A stretch of 7,441 nucleotides of DNA, from assembly GCA_052174475.1 (NCBI GenBank), contig JBQMRO010000075.1:1-7441 (forward strand). The letters run 5' to 3'. This document shows positions 1 through 6,480 of this stretch, piece after piece (position 1 is the stretch's first letter; each line of letters starts with the position of its first letter). The notes under the pieces were generated by a model. The model was not told the DNA's origin. It worked only from the letters and a program-made list of their open reading frames with translations, and did no database searches. The position numbers and the translations under genes were made by a program. Source of the DNA: Arsenophonus sp052174475. Lineage in GTDB: Bacteria; Pseudomonadota; Gammaproteobacteria; Enterobacterales; Enterobacteriaceae.

Positions 1-1098
1 ACCTAAAATCAATACTGATCTTTAGGCAAGTAAAGAGTCTGCATCTACTTGGGTAACCGTTATGACATATTCGGAACTTATCGTTGCTAAATAGCAAAAG
101 TAAGATGATGTTGATGATCGCCAAACAGCATTTATAAACTCTTAAACGTATAAAAACATCGAAGAGTGCTACTATATAGCTATGTGTAGCTGTTAGGTAT
201 CTCTACCAGTGATTTTAGATAAAGATCTGTGGCATTTCTTAATGAAATGCACATAATCTCTTTACCAATACATTATCAGTAGACTAACACAGAATTTCTT
301 TGAAAGAGCATTAGGTAATGTGGTTCCTTCGTGATTTAAGCGATACGCCTAACAGTTTATTTTGTGTTGATGACATAATTGTCCTGTCAGGAAGGTGATC
401 GCCTTTACCTTCTGCTCATTATCGGCAGCGCTCCAGATGAAAGTAAGGAAACAGTTGTGATCAAAGATGCTTATCAAGAGTTAGAAATAAACTTGGGCGA
501 ACTTCTTAATTGCTTGAGAGCACAGATCTTAATCGTATTTCCTAAACTTGGTACGGGGACGCGGTACTTGGTTTTCTAGAATGCAATTCTAAAGATATTT
601 CTGGACGCACAGCACCAATGTTATTGGGTGCATAAAACAGCTGATGTGCTAACTTCACTTCCAAAAGGAATACAGCGCACCGAAAGTTAAGGATGAGCTG
701 TATGGGTGGAAGGTCTTGGCTAGCAGAGAGCCCAATATGCTGCTGATAAAGCCTTTGATATTTTGTTGACAAAATTTTAATTTCATCTTGTCAGCGATGA
801 AAAAGATAAATAAAGATCAAGAAGAGCTGCTGCTATCCTATAACTTCCTATCAGCTCAGTGTGAACGCGCAATAAGAATAATCAATTAAATTAAATCGGC
901 TTTTTTGACACTGAGATTATAAATCTGATGCGCTAATCACTGTGATTTGAGAAAATAACCCTTCAATAGCATTGAAATTGTTCCCGTCTGCTCAAAAAAT
1001 CTGGAATCGGCTCACTGGAGTTGACATTGACGCTAGTAGTAAACAACGTTAAATTTAAGGATGGAAATAGGTTCACGAATCATCAAAGTAGAATGTAG
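1..1098 (+). pseudogene. IS256-family (mutator-type) transposase, frameshifted remnant
   Basis: Family members are DDE transposases of about 400 residues that move the element by cut-and-paste or copy-out. Recognisable pieces follow in order but in different frames: GISTSDF (196-216), ISRLTQNFFERALGN (275-319), WFLRDLSDTP (321-350), GDRLYLLLIIGS (from 394, in an open frame to 579), QHQCYWVHKTADVL (610-651), KVKDELY (683-703), ADKAFDI (742-762), KDQEELL (from 812) and the C-terminal VVNNVKFKDG (1036-1065), with a stop at 1096-1098. The WVHKTxxVL block, the DxEELLxFYxFxAxHW block and the VVxxVKFxDG tail are typical of the IS256 subgroup annotated in Enterobacterales. Many frameshifts and stops rule out a product. 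The N-terminal residues lie upstream of the window. Confidence 0.85.
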
Positions 1099-1106
1099 TT
1101 TTAGCA

Positions 1107-1133
1107 GACATATACTAGATTTAGTAATAACTC
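1107..1133 (+). repeat. Right terminal repeat of IS256-type copy 1
   Basis: The sequence runs GACATATACT...TAGTAATAACTC. Its reverse complement begins GAGTTATTACTAAA and matches the outer end of copy 2 (2963-2989, GAGTTATTAGTAATTTTG) and the first ten bases of copy 3 (6105-6114). Position relative to the transposase stop is the same in copies 1 and 2, so this is taken as the element boundary. Confidence 0.65.
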
Positions 1134-1195
1134 TTAGTAGATAAGATCTAGAGATATCTTTAGGATTTTTAGATAACTTTAATCATTATAAGCTC

Positions 1196-1225
1196 TTTAT
1201 AGTAACATGCTTGATATATTTTAAT
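1196..1225 (+). promoter_or_regulatory. Weak candidate sigma-70 promoter for dacC
   Basis: TTTATA (1196-1201) and TTTAAT (1220-1225) are separated by 18 bp and would start a transcript near 1232, leaving a very short leader before the dacC ribosome site. Other AT-rich hexamers nearby (TATAAG at 1187, TATAGT at 1198, TATATT at 1215) could serve instead, each with a poor partner -35. In DNA this AT-rich such matches are common, so this is only a candidate. Confidence 0.2.
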
Positions 1226-1235
1226 CAGAAAACAC

Positions 1236-1240
1236 GGGAG
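1236..1240 (+). promoter_or_regulatory. Ribosome binding site of dacC
   Basis: GGGAG sits 7 bases before the ATG at 1248. It is G-rich in an AT-rich region and decides for this start over the in-frame ATG at 1263 (residue 6), which has only a weaker GAG-type match inside the reading frame. Confidence 0.6.
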
Positions 1241-1247
1241 ATCAATA

Positions 1248-2456
1248 ATGAGAAAGAGCTTTATGAAAAAAAATAATCATTTAACGTGTAGATTAAATCT
1301 ATTGTTTATTTTTCTTTCCTTCATGAATGTTTACGCCAATGAATTACAGGTTATACCGCAGCTTGATGTAAAAGCTTATGTGCTAATGGATTATCATAGC
1401 GGTAAAATTTTAACATCTGATAACCCAGATAAACGTTTAGATCCTGCTAGTTTAACAAAAATTATGACCAGTTATGTAGTGGGTCAAGCAATTAAATCAG
1501 GAAAAATTAGCGTTAATGATCTTGTCATCGTTGGAAAAGATGCTTGGGTAACCGGTAATCCTATTTTGCGAGGCTCTTCTTTAATGTTTTTAAAACCCGG
1601 AGATAGAGTTTCAGTACTGGATTTAAATCGTGGTATTGTTATTCAATCTGGTAATGATGCTTGTATTGCATTAGCGAATTACGTGGCAGGTAGTCAAACT
1701 GTCTTTGTCGATCTTATGAATCAGTATGTTACTTTATTAGGATTAAAAAATACCCATTTTAAAACCGTACACGGCTTAGATTCAGAAGGGCAATTTAGCA
1801 CTGCTCATGATATGGCGGTATTAGCTAAGGCATTAATTAGAGATGTACCTGATGAATATCTATTACATGGCGAAAAAGTGTTTATTTACAATAAAATTAA
1901 GCAATTTAATCGCCATCGTTTATTGTGGAGCAAAAGCTTGCAAGTAGATGGAATTAAGACAGGTCACACTAGTAGGGCTGGCTATAATCTTATTACATCG
2001 GCAACAAATGGGCAGATGCGATTGATTGCTGTTGTGTTAGGCGCATCGAGTGATAGTATTCGCTTTACCGAAAGCGAAAAGCTGCTAAACTGGGGATTTC
2101 GTTTTTATAGCACAATTATTCCTATAACGGCAGATAAACCATTTACTACTGAAAAGGTATGGTATGGTAATCAATCTACGGTTTTATTGGGAACTGAAAA
2201 AGATGTAGTGATAACCATTTCAAAAGGAAGAGAACAAGACCTAAAAGTAACTTACAGTCTGAACTCAGCTTATCTCAAAGCACCATTAAGCAAAAATCAG
2301 GTGGTAGGGACTATTAATTTTTTTTTGAATGATCAGTTGATTGATAAACATCCACTTGTAGTAAAAAAAGAGATACAGCAAGGAGGATTTTTGAATCGAT
2401 TATGGGACTATATCGTCGTTACTATGTCTGGTTGGCAACAGACATTATTTAGTTAA
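1248..2456 (+). CDS. dacC: D-alanyl-D-alanine carboxypeptidase (penicillin-binding protein 6)
   Basis: Serine DD-carboxypeptidase that removes the terminal D-Ala from peptidoglycan pentapeptides on the periplasmic face of the inner membrane. The 402 residues match the family length (about 400). Residues 1-30 form a signal peptide (basic start, hydrophobic core, VYA before Asn31). The active site is complete: SLTK at 68-71 (nucleophile Ser68, general base Lys71), SGN at 134-136 and KTG at 237-239. Blocks such as LDPASLTKIMTSYVVGQA, TGNPILRGSSLMFLKPGD and QSGNDACIALANYVAGSQ are nearly those of E. coli PBP5/PBP6. SIRFTESEKLLNWGFRF and the WDY...LFS ending resemble DacC more than DacA. Residues from about 300 form the beta-rich C-terminal domain, and 379-402 an amphipathic membrane anchor. 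No stop or frameshift is present, although everything around it is broken, so it is probably under selection and functional. The dacC rather than dacA call is by recalled similarity and less certain than the function. Confidence 0.95.
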   Translation: MRKSFMKKNNHLTCRLNLLFIFLSFMNVYANELQVIPQLDVKAYVLMDYHSGKILTSDNPDKRLDPASLTKIMTSYVVGQAIKSGKISVNDLVIVGKDAWVTGNPILRGSSLMFLKPGDRVSVLDLNRGIVIQSGNDACIALANYVAGSQTVFVDLMNQYVTLLGLKNTHFKTVHGLDSEGQFSTAHDMAVLAKALIRDVPDEYLLHGEKVFIYNKIKQFNRHRLLWSKSLQVDGIKTGHTSRAGYNLITSATNGQMRLIAVVLGASSDSIRFTESEKLLNWGFRFYSTIIPITADKPFTTEKVWYGNQSTVLLGTEKDVVITISKGREQDLKVTYSLNSAYLKAPLSKNQVVGTINFFLNDQLIDKHPLVVKKEIQQGGFLNRLWDYIVVTMSGWQQTLFS

Positions 2457-2468
2457 TTAACTCACTAG

Positions 2469-2499
2469 ATTATAAAATACCGGCAGGTCTTTTTATAAT
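2469..2499 (+). terminator. Probable intrinsic terminator of dacC
   Basis: ATTATAAAA (2469-2477) pairs perfectly with TTTTATAAT (2491-2499), with an inner ACC/GGT stem around GGCA and a run of five T at 2490-2494. It lies 12 bp after the dacC stop. The outer stem is all A-T and the T run falls inside the right arm, so the functional unit may be only the inner GC-rich hairpin followed by T5. A weak terminator. Confidence 0.45.
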
Positions 2500-2611
2500 G
2501 TACTTTATTAAACTTTAAAATAATTTAAACATGATATTTTTTATTTAAAATAAATTTATTTATGTGTTAAAACAAACTTTGTTGAAACATTAAATTAATG
2601 AGCTTAATTCA

Positions 2612-2640
2612 TTGGATTATTAAGTCAAATGTTTTATAAC
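2612..2640 (+). promoter_or_regulatory. Candidate sigma-70 promoter in dacC downstream region
   Basis: TTGGAT (2612-2617, 4 of 6 to TTGACA) and TATAAC (2635-2640, 5 of 6 to TATAAT) are separated by exactly 17 bp, giving a predicted start near 2647. It points towards the strong terminator at 2800-2833. This is the best promoter match noted in the intergenic DNA, but chance matches are frequent at this base composition. Confidence 0.35.
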
Positions 2641-2646
2641 AAGATC

Positions 2647-2833
2647 ATATATAAATGAGCGAATTCTTGTTTTCGGTGCTTGAGCTTTTTTGCAGACCAA
2701 AAAAAGTGGGCTGTAAGTTCTTTTCTATTCTCTGTAAGTACTTGGTTGGGGGAGATAGGAGGGATAACCATTAGATACGTACGATTAAAATCACGTAAGA
2801 AACGGCTACTAATGCTAGCCGTTTTGCTTTTTT
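2647..2833 (+). ncRNA. Possible small transcript between promoter and strong terminator
   Basis: The span is bounded by a promoter with ideal spacing and by a 9-bp intrinsic terminator, which would give an RNA of about 190 nt. It is richer in G than its surroundings (TTGGTTGGGGGAG near 2740). It resembles no sRNA I recognise. It also holds a 39-codon ATG frame at 2655-2774 (starts MSEFLFSVLELF, hydrophobic, no clear ribosome site) and a longer TTG-start frame from 2680. Neither looks like a known protein. The alternative is the 3' remnant of an eroded gene whose terminator has survived. The existence of a transcript is inference. Confidence 0.22.
2800..2833 (+). terminator. Strong intrinsic terminator (+ strand)
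   Basis: AAACGGCTA (2800-2808) pairs perfectly over 9 bp with TAGCCGTTT (2816-2824) around a 7-nt loop, followed by TTTTGCTTTTTT ending at 2833. The T-tract is only on the + strand side, so it stops + strand transcripts. It lies 344 bp after dacC and could act as a second dacC terminator, or end the transcript proposed for 2647-2833. An intact GC-rich stem is unusual in this eroded stretch. Confidence 0.75.
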
Positions 2834-2866
2834 ATAAAACAGATGAAAACTCTAGAAGAACGATCT

Positions 2867-2962
2867 ATGTTTACTAAAAGATAACGTCGTGAAGTTTCAT
2901 TTATCATTTGTAAAAATATTTATATCTATCTGCAGATATAACCAGACTTGTAGTTTTTAAAT
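2867..2962 (+). pseudogene. Possible 5' fragment of IS481-family transposase
   Basis: From an ATG at 2867 the translation gives MFTKR, a stop, then RREVSF. This resembles the helix-turn-helix start (TTPxQRRxIYEAY) of the integrase-type transposases whose clear C-terminal two thirds lies at 4323-5037. The fragment ends where the IS256-type copy 2 begins at 2963. The match is short and damaged; the main support is that it is the expected missing piece in the expected place and on the expected strand. Confidence 0.3.
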
Positions 2963-2989
2963 GAGTTATTAGTAATTTTGTTGTATGAC
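2963..2989 (-). repeat. Terminal repeat of IS256-type copy 2
   Basis: GAGTTATTAGTAATTTTG... on the + strand is the inverted counterpart of the copy 1 end at 1107-1133. The transposase stop (2997-2999) lies 34 bp inside, matching the geometry of copy 1. Confidence 0.65.
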
Positions 2990-2996
2990 AGTCGGT

Positions 2997-4251
2997 CTAC
3001 ACACTATTCTGATACTTCGTGAATCTATTTTTATTCTTAAATTTGATGTTATTAACACTAATAATGATGTCATTTCCTTAGCCTATTTTAGCTTTTCTGA
3101 TCAGACGAAAGCAACTTAAATACTATTGAAATGGTTGTTTTTCTTGAACTATAGCGATTCATTCTTCAGCTTCATATTCTCAGTGTTACAAATGCTAATT
3201 CAATTGGATTTTTTATTATTATTCTCAGTGTGTTGACGAGAAGGTATAGAATGCAACCATTATTCTCAATCTTTCTCCAACTTCCTCATCGTTTCAGGCT
3301 ACACTGAAAATCTTGCTAACAAAATATCAAGGGCTTTATTATCGACATTACAGTTCTATGCTAGCCAGAACCTCCTGCAGCTCACACCCTTATTTTCGGT
3401 ATTGCATGCTTTTGGGGTAAAGGTAGTAGATGACTTGTTTTGTGTACCCAACTCTCCAACAGCATTGGAGCTTGCCGTGCCGCCACCCGGGTATATTTTT
3501 GCCATTGCATTCTAAAACTAATGGTGTCGGCTTCCATATCAACCATGGAAGATACTATTAAGTTCAACCTTCACTAGTCATTAAAAAGTTAGGCTCAGTT
3601 TACTTATAACTCTAGATAAACATTTTCGACTGCAGCTATCTCATTAGGTTTATGTAGAGTGATGCCGATAATTAATCAGCAGAAAAAGGCGGTCAGCTTT
3701 CTTGACAAAACGGCTTATGCCTTTCAGTTAAGAAATAAACGTAGCGCATATAGCTTAAATCACTATGATAGTATTACCAATGTTCTTCAATGCATTGCTA
3801 TTTCAGTCTGCTGATGCTACCAGCAGAGAGATCATATACTTTTTATCGAGAAACAGAATAATAGCTTCATGAAAATCACTGGTGGTTAATGGTTCGAAGA
3901 TAGAACCCCATCATATTAACGTTTTTAGATTTTTGCACTTCCAGATAAGGAACCAACAACAACCTATTAAGGATATTTCTCTGCTTCTACGATTCCCTAA
4001 TCTTAGGTACTTTAATTTTAATATCGCCAATATCCCCATCTGTATGATTCGCTGCAGAAATAACCCTTATGGATAGACGATATAAACCCGTCGAAAAAGG
4101 CGATGTTGAGCATGTTGTTGAGCCATAGCTTAGAATTCATCCTCAACAAAAGTGCCTATCAGCTTCCTATCACTCTCATTACGGATCCATTCATGCAAGA
4201 GATTAGAGATAATCTCTAGTTTATAGGATACCTATAAAGTAAATTTTTCAT
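2997..4251 (-). pseudogene. IS256-family transposase, near full-length but broken
   Basis: Read on the minus strand from an ATG at 4251-4249 with GAGAGG (4266-4261) as ribosome site, to a TAG at 2999-2997: about 418 codons, the usual family length. Recognisable pieces in order: HEWIRNESDRKLIGTFVEDE, GDIKIKVPKI (4028-3999), TSDFHEA (3883-3863), LSAGSISRLK (3830-3801), DRLFLLI, WVHKTSHLL (3450-3424, in an open frame of 61 codons from 3567), NPIELAFVTLRI, KTTISIVFKLLSS and NNIKFKN at the end. These match copy 1 block for block, including the C-terminal NRFTxxQ before the stop. Multiple frameshifts and stops separate the blocks, so no product is made. Confidence 0.88.
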
Positions 4252-4322
4252 GGCATATCACCTCTCTGTTGTTAAAGTTATTCACAAAATCAATCAACAA
4301 GCATGCTCAGTATCTTTTAAAT

Positions 4323-5037
4323 CCAACCACCAGAAATGAGTATAAACTCTCGACTGCTTAGTGGCAGTAGTACGTAAATTCCTGAACATCGTTGTATCTC
4401 GATCATAGCCTGAATTACTGTTTATGCAGACTTAAAGTGGATAATTTGCGTGAAATAAGATTGAAAATCTTGAATCCGAAGTATAAAGTATTTAAAAGCT
4501 GTAAGCCTACTTCATCTGTACGTAGATTTAAATCTCTTCCATGAATTCCAAATAAACTTCACGACTTTATCTTTTTGTAGGCATAAATCCTGCTCATTAA
4601 TAAGGTTTTATTCGTATTTACTATGTGATCTTAATCGAGTGTTTTCCTATGGCTATTCATCGTGCTTACAAATAAAAGGAAATAATTTACAGACCGTCTT
4701 TTGGTCTATGAAAATATTCAGGCACTGAAAAAATTCACCCTATTTATGTAGAGAAATTAGTATAGAACACTAACTCCTAGAACATTAAGTCATCCTCAAA
4801 TAGGGTGATATGGTCTATCGATTTAATAGGCATATTAAAGAAGGACTGTAAAGCTATCATTTCTCTTCTGATCAAGAGCTTGAGATCACATCTTTCATCA
4901 ATACATTTGGCTGTACAATCAGGAATTACCCTAATCAATATTAGGTAGTAAAACATTACTGCAGTTTATTAAAAATTAGTTCAAAGTTAAATCTGAATTT
5001 TCAGTAAAAACACTACTTCCAAAAAAGTGACAACTAA
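4323..5037 (+). pseudogene. IS481-family integrase-type transposase, broken 3' part
   Basis: Pieces of an rve-type DDE transposase follow in order on the + strand across frames: LDCLVAVVRKFLN (4349-4387; family LDDLLAVxREFLN), DNLREIRLKILNPKYK (from 4440), RLYLFVGINPAH (4562-4597), FTDRL (4686-4700, of the NGKEFTDRLF block holding the second catalytic Asp), IEH with RLTxPxxPQTxGM around 4762-4812, YRFNRHIKE (4816-4842; family ERFNGRI) and HQYIWLYNQELP (4896-4931) followed by SILGSKTLLQF. It ends at SDN-stop (5026-5037), where relatives end PGCDN. The N-terminal third is absent here and may lie at 2867-2962. Many lesions; dead. Confidence 0.82.
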
Positions 5038-5049
5038 CCACTTTAATTT

Positions 5050-5863
5050 CTAATTTCTTAACCAAGAACTAGAAATTGTTTCTACTTCAACATTGCTATT
5101 ACTGCTTGTTTTGTCTTGGCGGAAATAAAGCTGAAATACACTATCGTTTTGTATATTTCTTCATCAAGTTCACCTGATTATGAAATTTTATTATAACCAT
5201 ATATCTGCAAATATTTTTTGATAACTGATAGTCTATTCCATGCATAGACTTGATCAACATACCAGATATTTTTTAATAGTCATTTCATCTGATCAAGCTC
5301 CAATACCAAGCTCACATAAACATTACCATGAAAAAAGTTTAAGTGGATCATACTGTCTTAATGGAGCAACATTGCTATGTGATAAGAGATTATTTAATGT
5401 TATATTATATCTTTTTGCGCTATCTTTAGCTAAAGTAAAGATAGCAAAAATTTATTGTTCATTAAAAGGCTACCAGATCTTATGTTAAGCATATCTTCAG
5501 TAAACCCTTTATTGACTATTTCAATACTAAAGAGGTATCATTAAGATACAGTCTACCGTTTCAATTACTTAATCCTGCATGCCATGCTCTTTTATCCTCA
5601 GGAATCAGATAAAATCTGATAGGTTTGCTATTTTTTATTTTTGGTATTTCTGGAATAAGATAATGAGTATTTAATTTAGCTTGAGTTAAAATTTGTAATG
5701 AGCGAGCATCATTAGATTGCTCGTATATAATGAAATATTAAAAAATTTAATTCGATCATCTTGGATGATCAATAAAAAAGATTTATCGATATAATAATTA
5801 CCTCTATTAACGAAAGAGGGTTTTAGATGAACAATCCAGTATTATTAGCACCAATAACATCAT
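5050..5863 (-). pseudogene. amiD: N-acetylmuramoyl-L-alanine amidase AmiD, full-length but decayed
   Basis: AmiD is an outer-membrane lipoprotein zinc amidase that cleaves the sugar-peptide bond of anhydro-muropeptides. Read on the minus strand, an ATG at 5863 with AGGAAA upstream opens a signal-like MMLLVLIILDCSS, a degraded lipobox (ILDC where family members have LAGC). Then come FLIFHY (first zinc His), EQSNDARSLQILTQAKLNTH, YLIPEIP, PEDKRAWHAGLSNW (from 5602), LNDTS, LLSHSNVAPLRQYDP within 5326-5388 (second His and the zinc Asp) and LGIGA-stop-SDEMTIKKYL. A readable tail continues through FRQDKTSS to about 5050. The blocks cover the whole E. coli protein (about 276 residues) in order. There is a frameshift near 5724, others further on, and several stops. 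Its 3' end abuts the IS481 relic on the other strand. Confidence 0.88.
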
Positions 5864-6104
5864 AAATAACTTTCCTATAATTATCTGCATATAAGTGTTT
5901 AACACTCCATTACAAAATCATTACTTCTCATACACTCTAGTTATTTATTTAAATAAATTAAGTCAAAAAATTTTTTGCTATACGCTTAGTTTTGGTGCTA
6001 GTTATTCATATATTTATTTTTTAATTTAAAAGAATTAACCATTTATAATCTCTCAGTTCATTTACATAAATTATTATTTTTATACTTAAATATATTAGAA
6101 ATAA
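5864..6104. other. AT-rich spacer upstream of the amiD relic
   Basis: No reading frame, RNA gene or recognised protein fragment is visible. It would have held the amiD promoter; AT hexamers are too common to choose one. A short perfect inverted repeat AGTGTT-T-AACACT lies at 5894-5906, with no sign of function. Confidence 0.5.
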
Positions 6105-6480
6105 GAGTTATTAGAAAAGCATATGGGATCAGCTTAAATATAATTGAAATGATTGCTTTTCTTGAGCTACAGTACTTCGCGCATCGCGCGTTATCCATAA
6201 TCTCACTGTTATAAAAACTGATTCAATCATATTTTTATTCTTATTGATACCCAGTGCGCTGACAGGAAGGGATAGAATTCCAGCAGCTATTCTCGATCTT
6301 TCTCCAGAATCTTCATCGTTGCATAATACTTTGCTGAAAACCTTGTGAACAAGGCGTGATCATAGTTAACTATGATCTGATCAACACAGCTACGCTACTT
6401 CAGCAATGTTCATGATATGAGTACTGTTTATACTCTACAGTATGTTAATATTTTCAGAAATTCAGTTAGATGACTCGGAA
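6105..6480 (-). mobile_element. IS256-family insertion sequence relic, copy 3 (C-terminal part clear)
   Basis: The minus strand carries the same transposase as copies 1 and 2: FSAKYYATMKILEKDRE, then a stop, LLEFYPFLSAHW (6304-6251 for the EKDRE...HW block), VSIRI and, one frame over, MIESVFITVRL. At base level 6133-6363 aligns with 3115-3345 of copy 2. The outer tip GAGTTATTAG (6105-6114) is identical to that of copy 2, but only 28 bp separate it from the shared CTTAAATA, against 152 bp in copy 2, so about 124 bp encoding the transposase C-terminus has been deleted. Homology is clear to about 6345 and probable to 6480. Confidence 0.8.

Larger units (their letters stand above)
1..1133 (+). 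mobile_element. IS256-family insertion sequence relic, copy 1 (5' end outside window)
   Basis: This is the right-hand part of a dead insertion sequence. It holds a broken IS256/mutator-type transposase read on the + strand, and ends in a terminal sequence at 1107-1133 (ending AGTAATAACTC) that recurs, inverted, at the edge of a second copy at 2963-2989. The transposase stop lies 35 bp inside the end, as in that second copy (34 bp). If the element had the length of the second copy (about 1.35 kb), its left end lies some 200 bp before the window, which fits the transposase N-terminus being missing here. Too damaged to move by itself. Confidence 0.8.
2963..4314 (-). mobile_element. IS256-family insertion sequence relic, copy 2 (near full length)
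   Basis: A dead element of about 1.35 kb read on the minus strand. Its right end, GAGTTATTAGTAATTTTG..., is at 2963-2989. The left end is less sharp: a sequence related to the terminal repeat (on the minus strand TTGATTGATTTTGTG...) lies around 4276-4305. TTTTAAAT occurs immediately outside the right end (2955-2962) and again at 4315-4322, which could be the 8-bp target duplication expected of IS256-type transposition; low complexity makes chance possible. The element separates two parts of an IS481-family transposase relic. The exact left boundary is uncertain by tens of bases. Confidence 0.75.

Noticed and set aside
232..250. Hairpin GCATTTC-TTAAT-GAAATGC.
   Set aside because: Lies inside the copy 1 transposase relic with no T-tract; likely chance.
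542..772. 76-codon open frame on the minus strand.
   Set aside because: It is antisense to the WVHKT and DKAFDI blocks of the copy 1 transposase relic, which explain the sequence.
2735..2790. tRNA-like sequence on the minus strand (TGG...GGAGGGATAACC...GATACGT resembles the T-arm and CCA end of a tRNA-Ser or tRNA-Gln).
   Set aside because: The T-loop lacks the TTCRANY pattern, no acceptor 5' strand or D-arm can be paired, and the position of a 5' half is occupied by the terminator. At best a very old fossil.
2680..2877. 65-codon frame from a TTG start.
   Set aside because: It runs through the strong terminator hairpin and has no ribosome site; treated only as part of the possible transcript region.
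3882..4076. 64-codon open frame on the + strand.
   Set aside because: Antisense to the N-terminal blocks (GDIKIKVPKI) of the copy 2 transposase relic.
4204..4218. Inverted repeat TAGAGAT-A-ATCTCTA.
   Set aside because: Falls in the 5' coding part of the copy 2 transposase relic, away from the element end; no pairing with other sites and no likely role.
4691..4707. Small hairpin AGACC...GGTCT.
   Set aside because: It lies in the FTDRLF block of the IS481 relic and is explained by coding ancestry; not followed by a T-run.
5240..5488. 82-codon open frame on the + strand.
   Set aside because: Antisense to the zinc-ligand block of the amiD relic; no protein-like features of its own.
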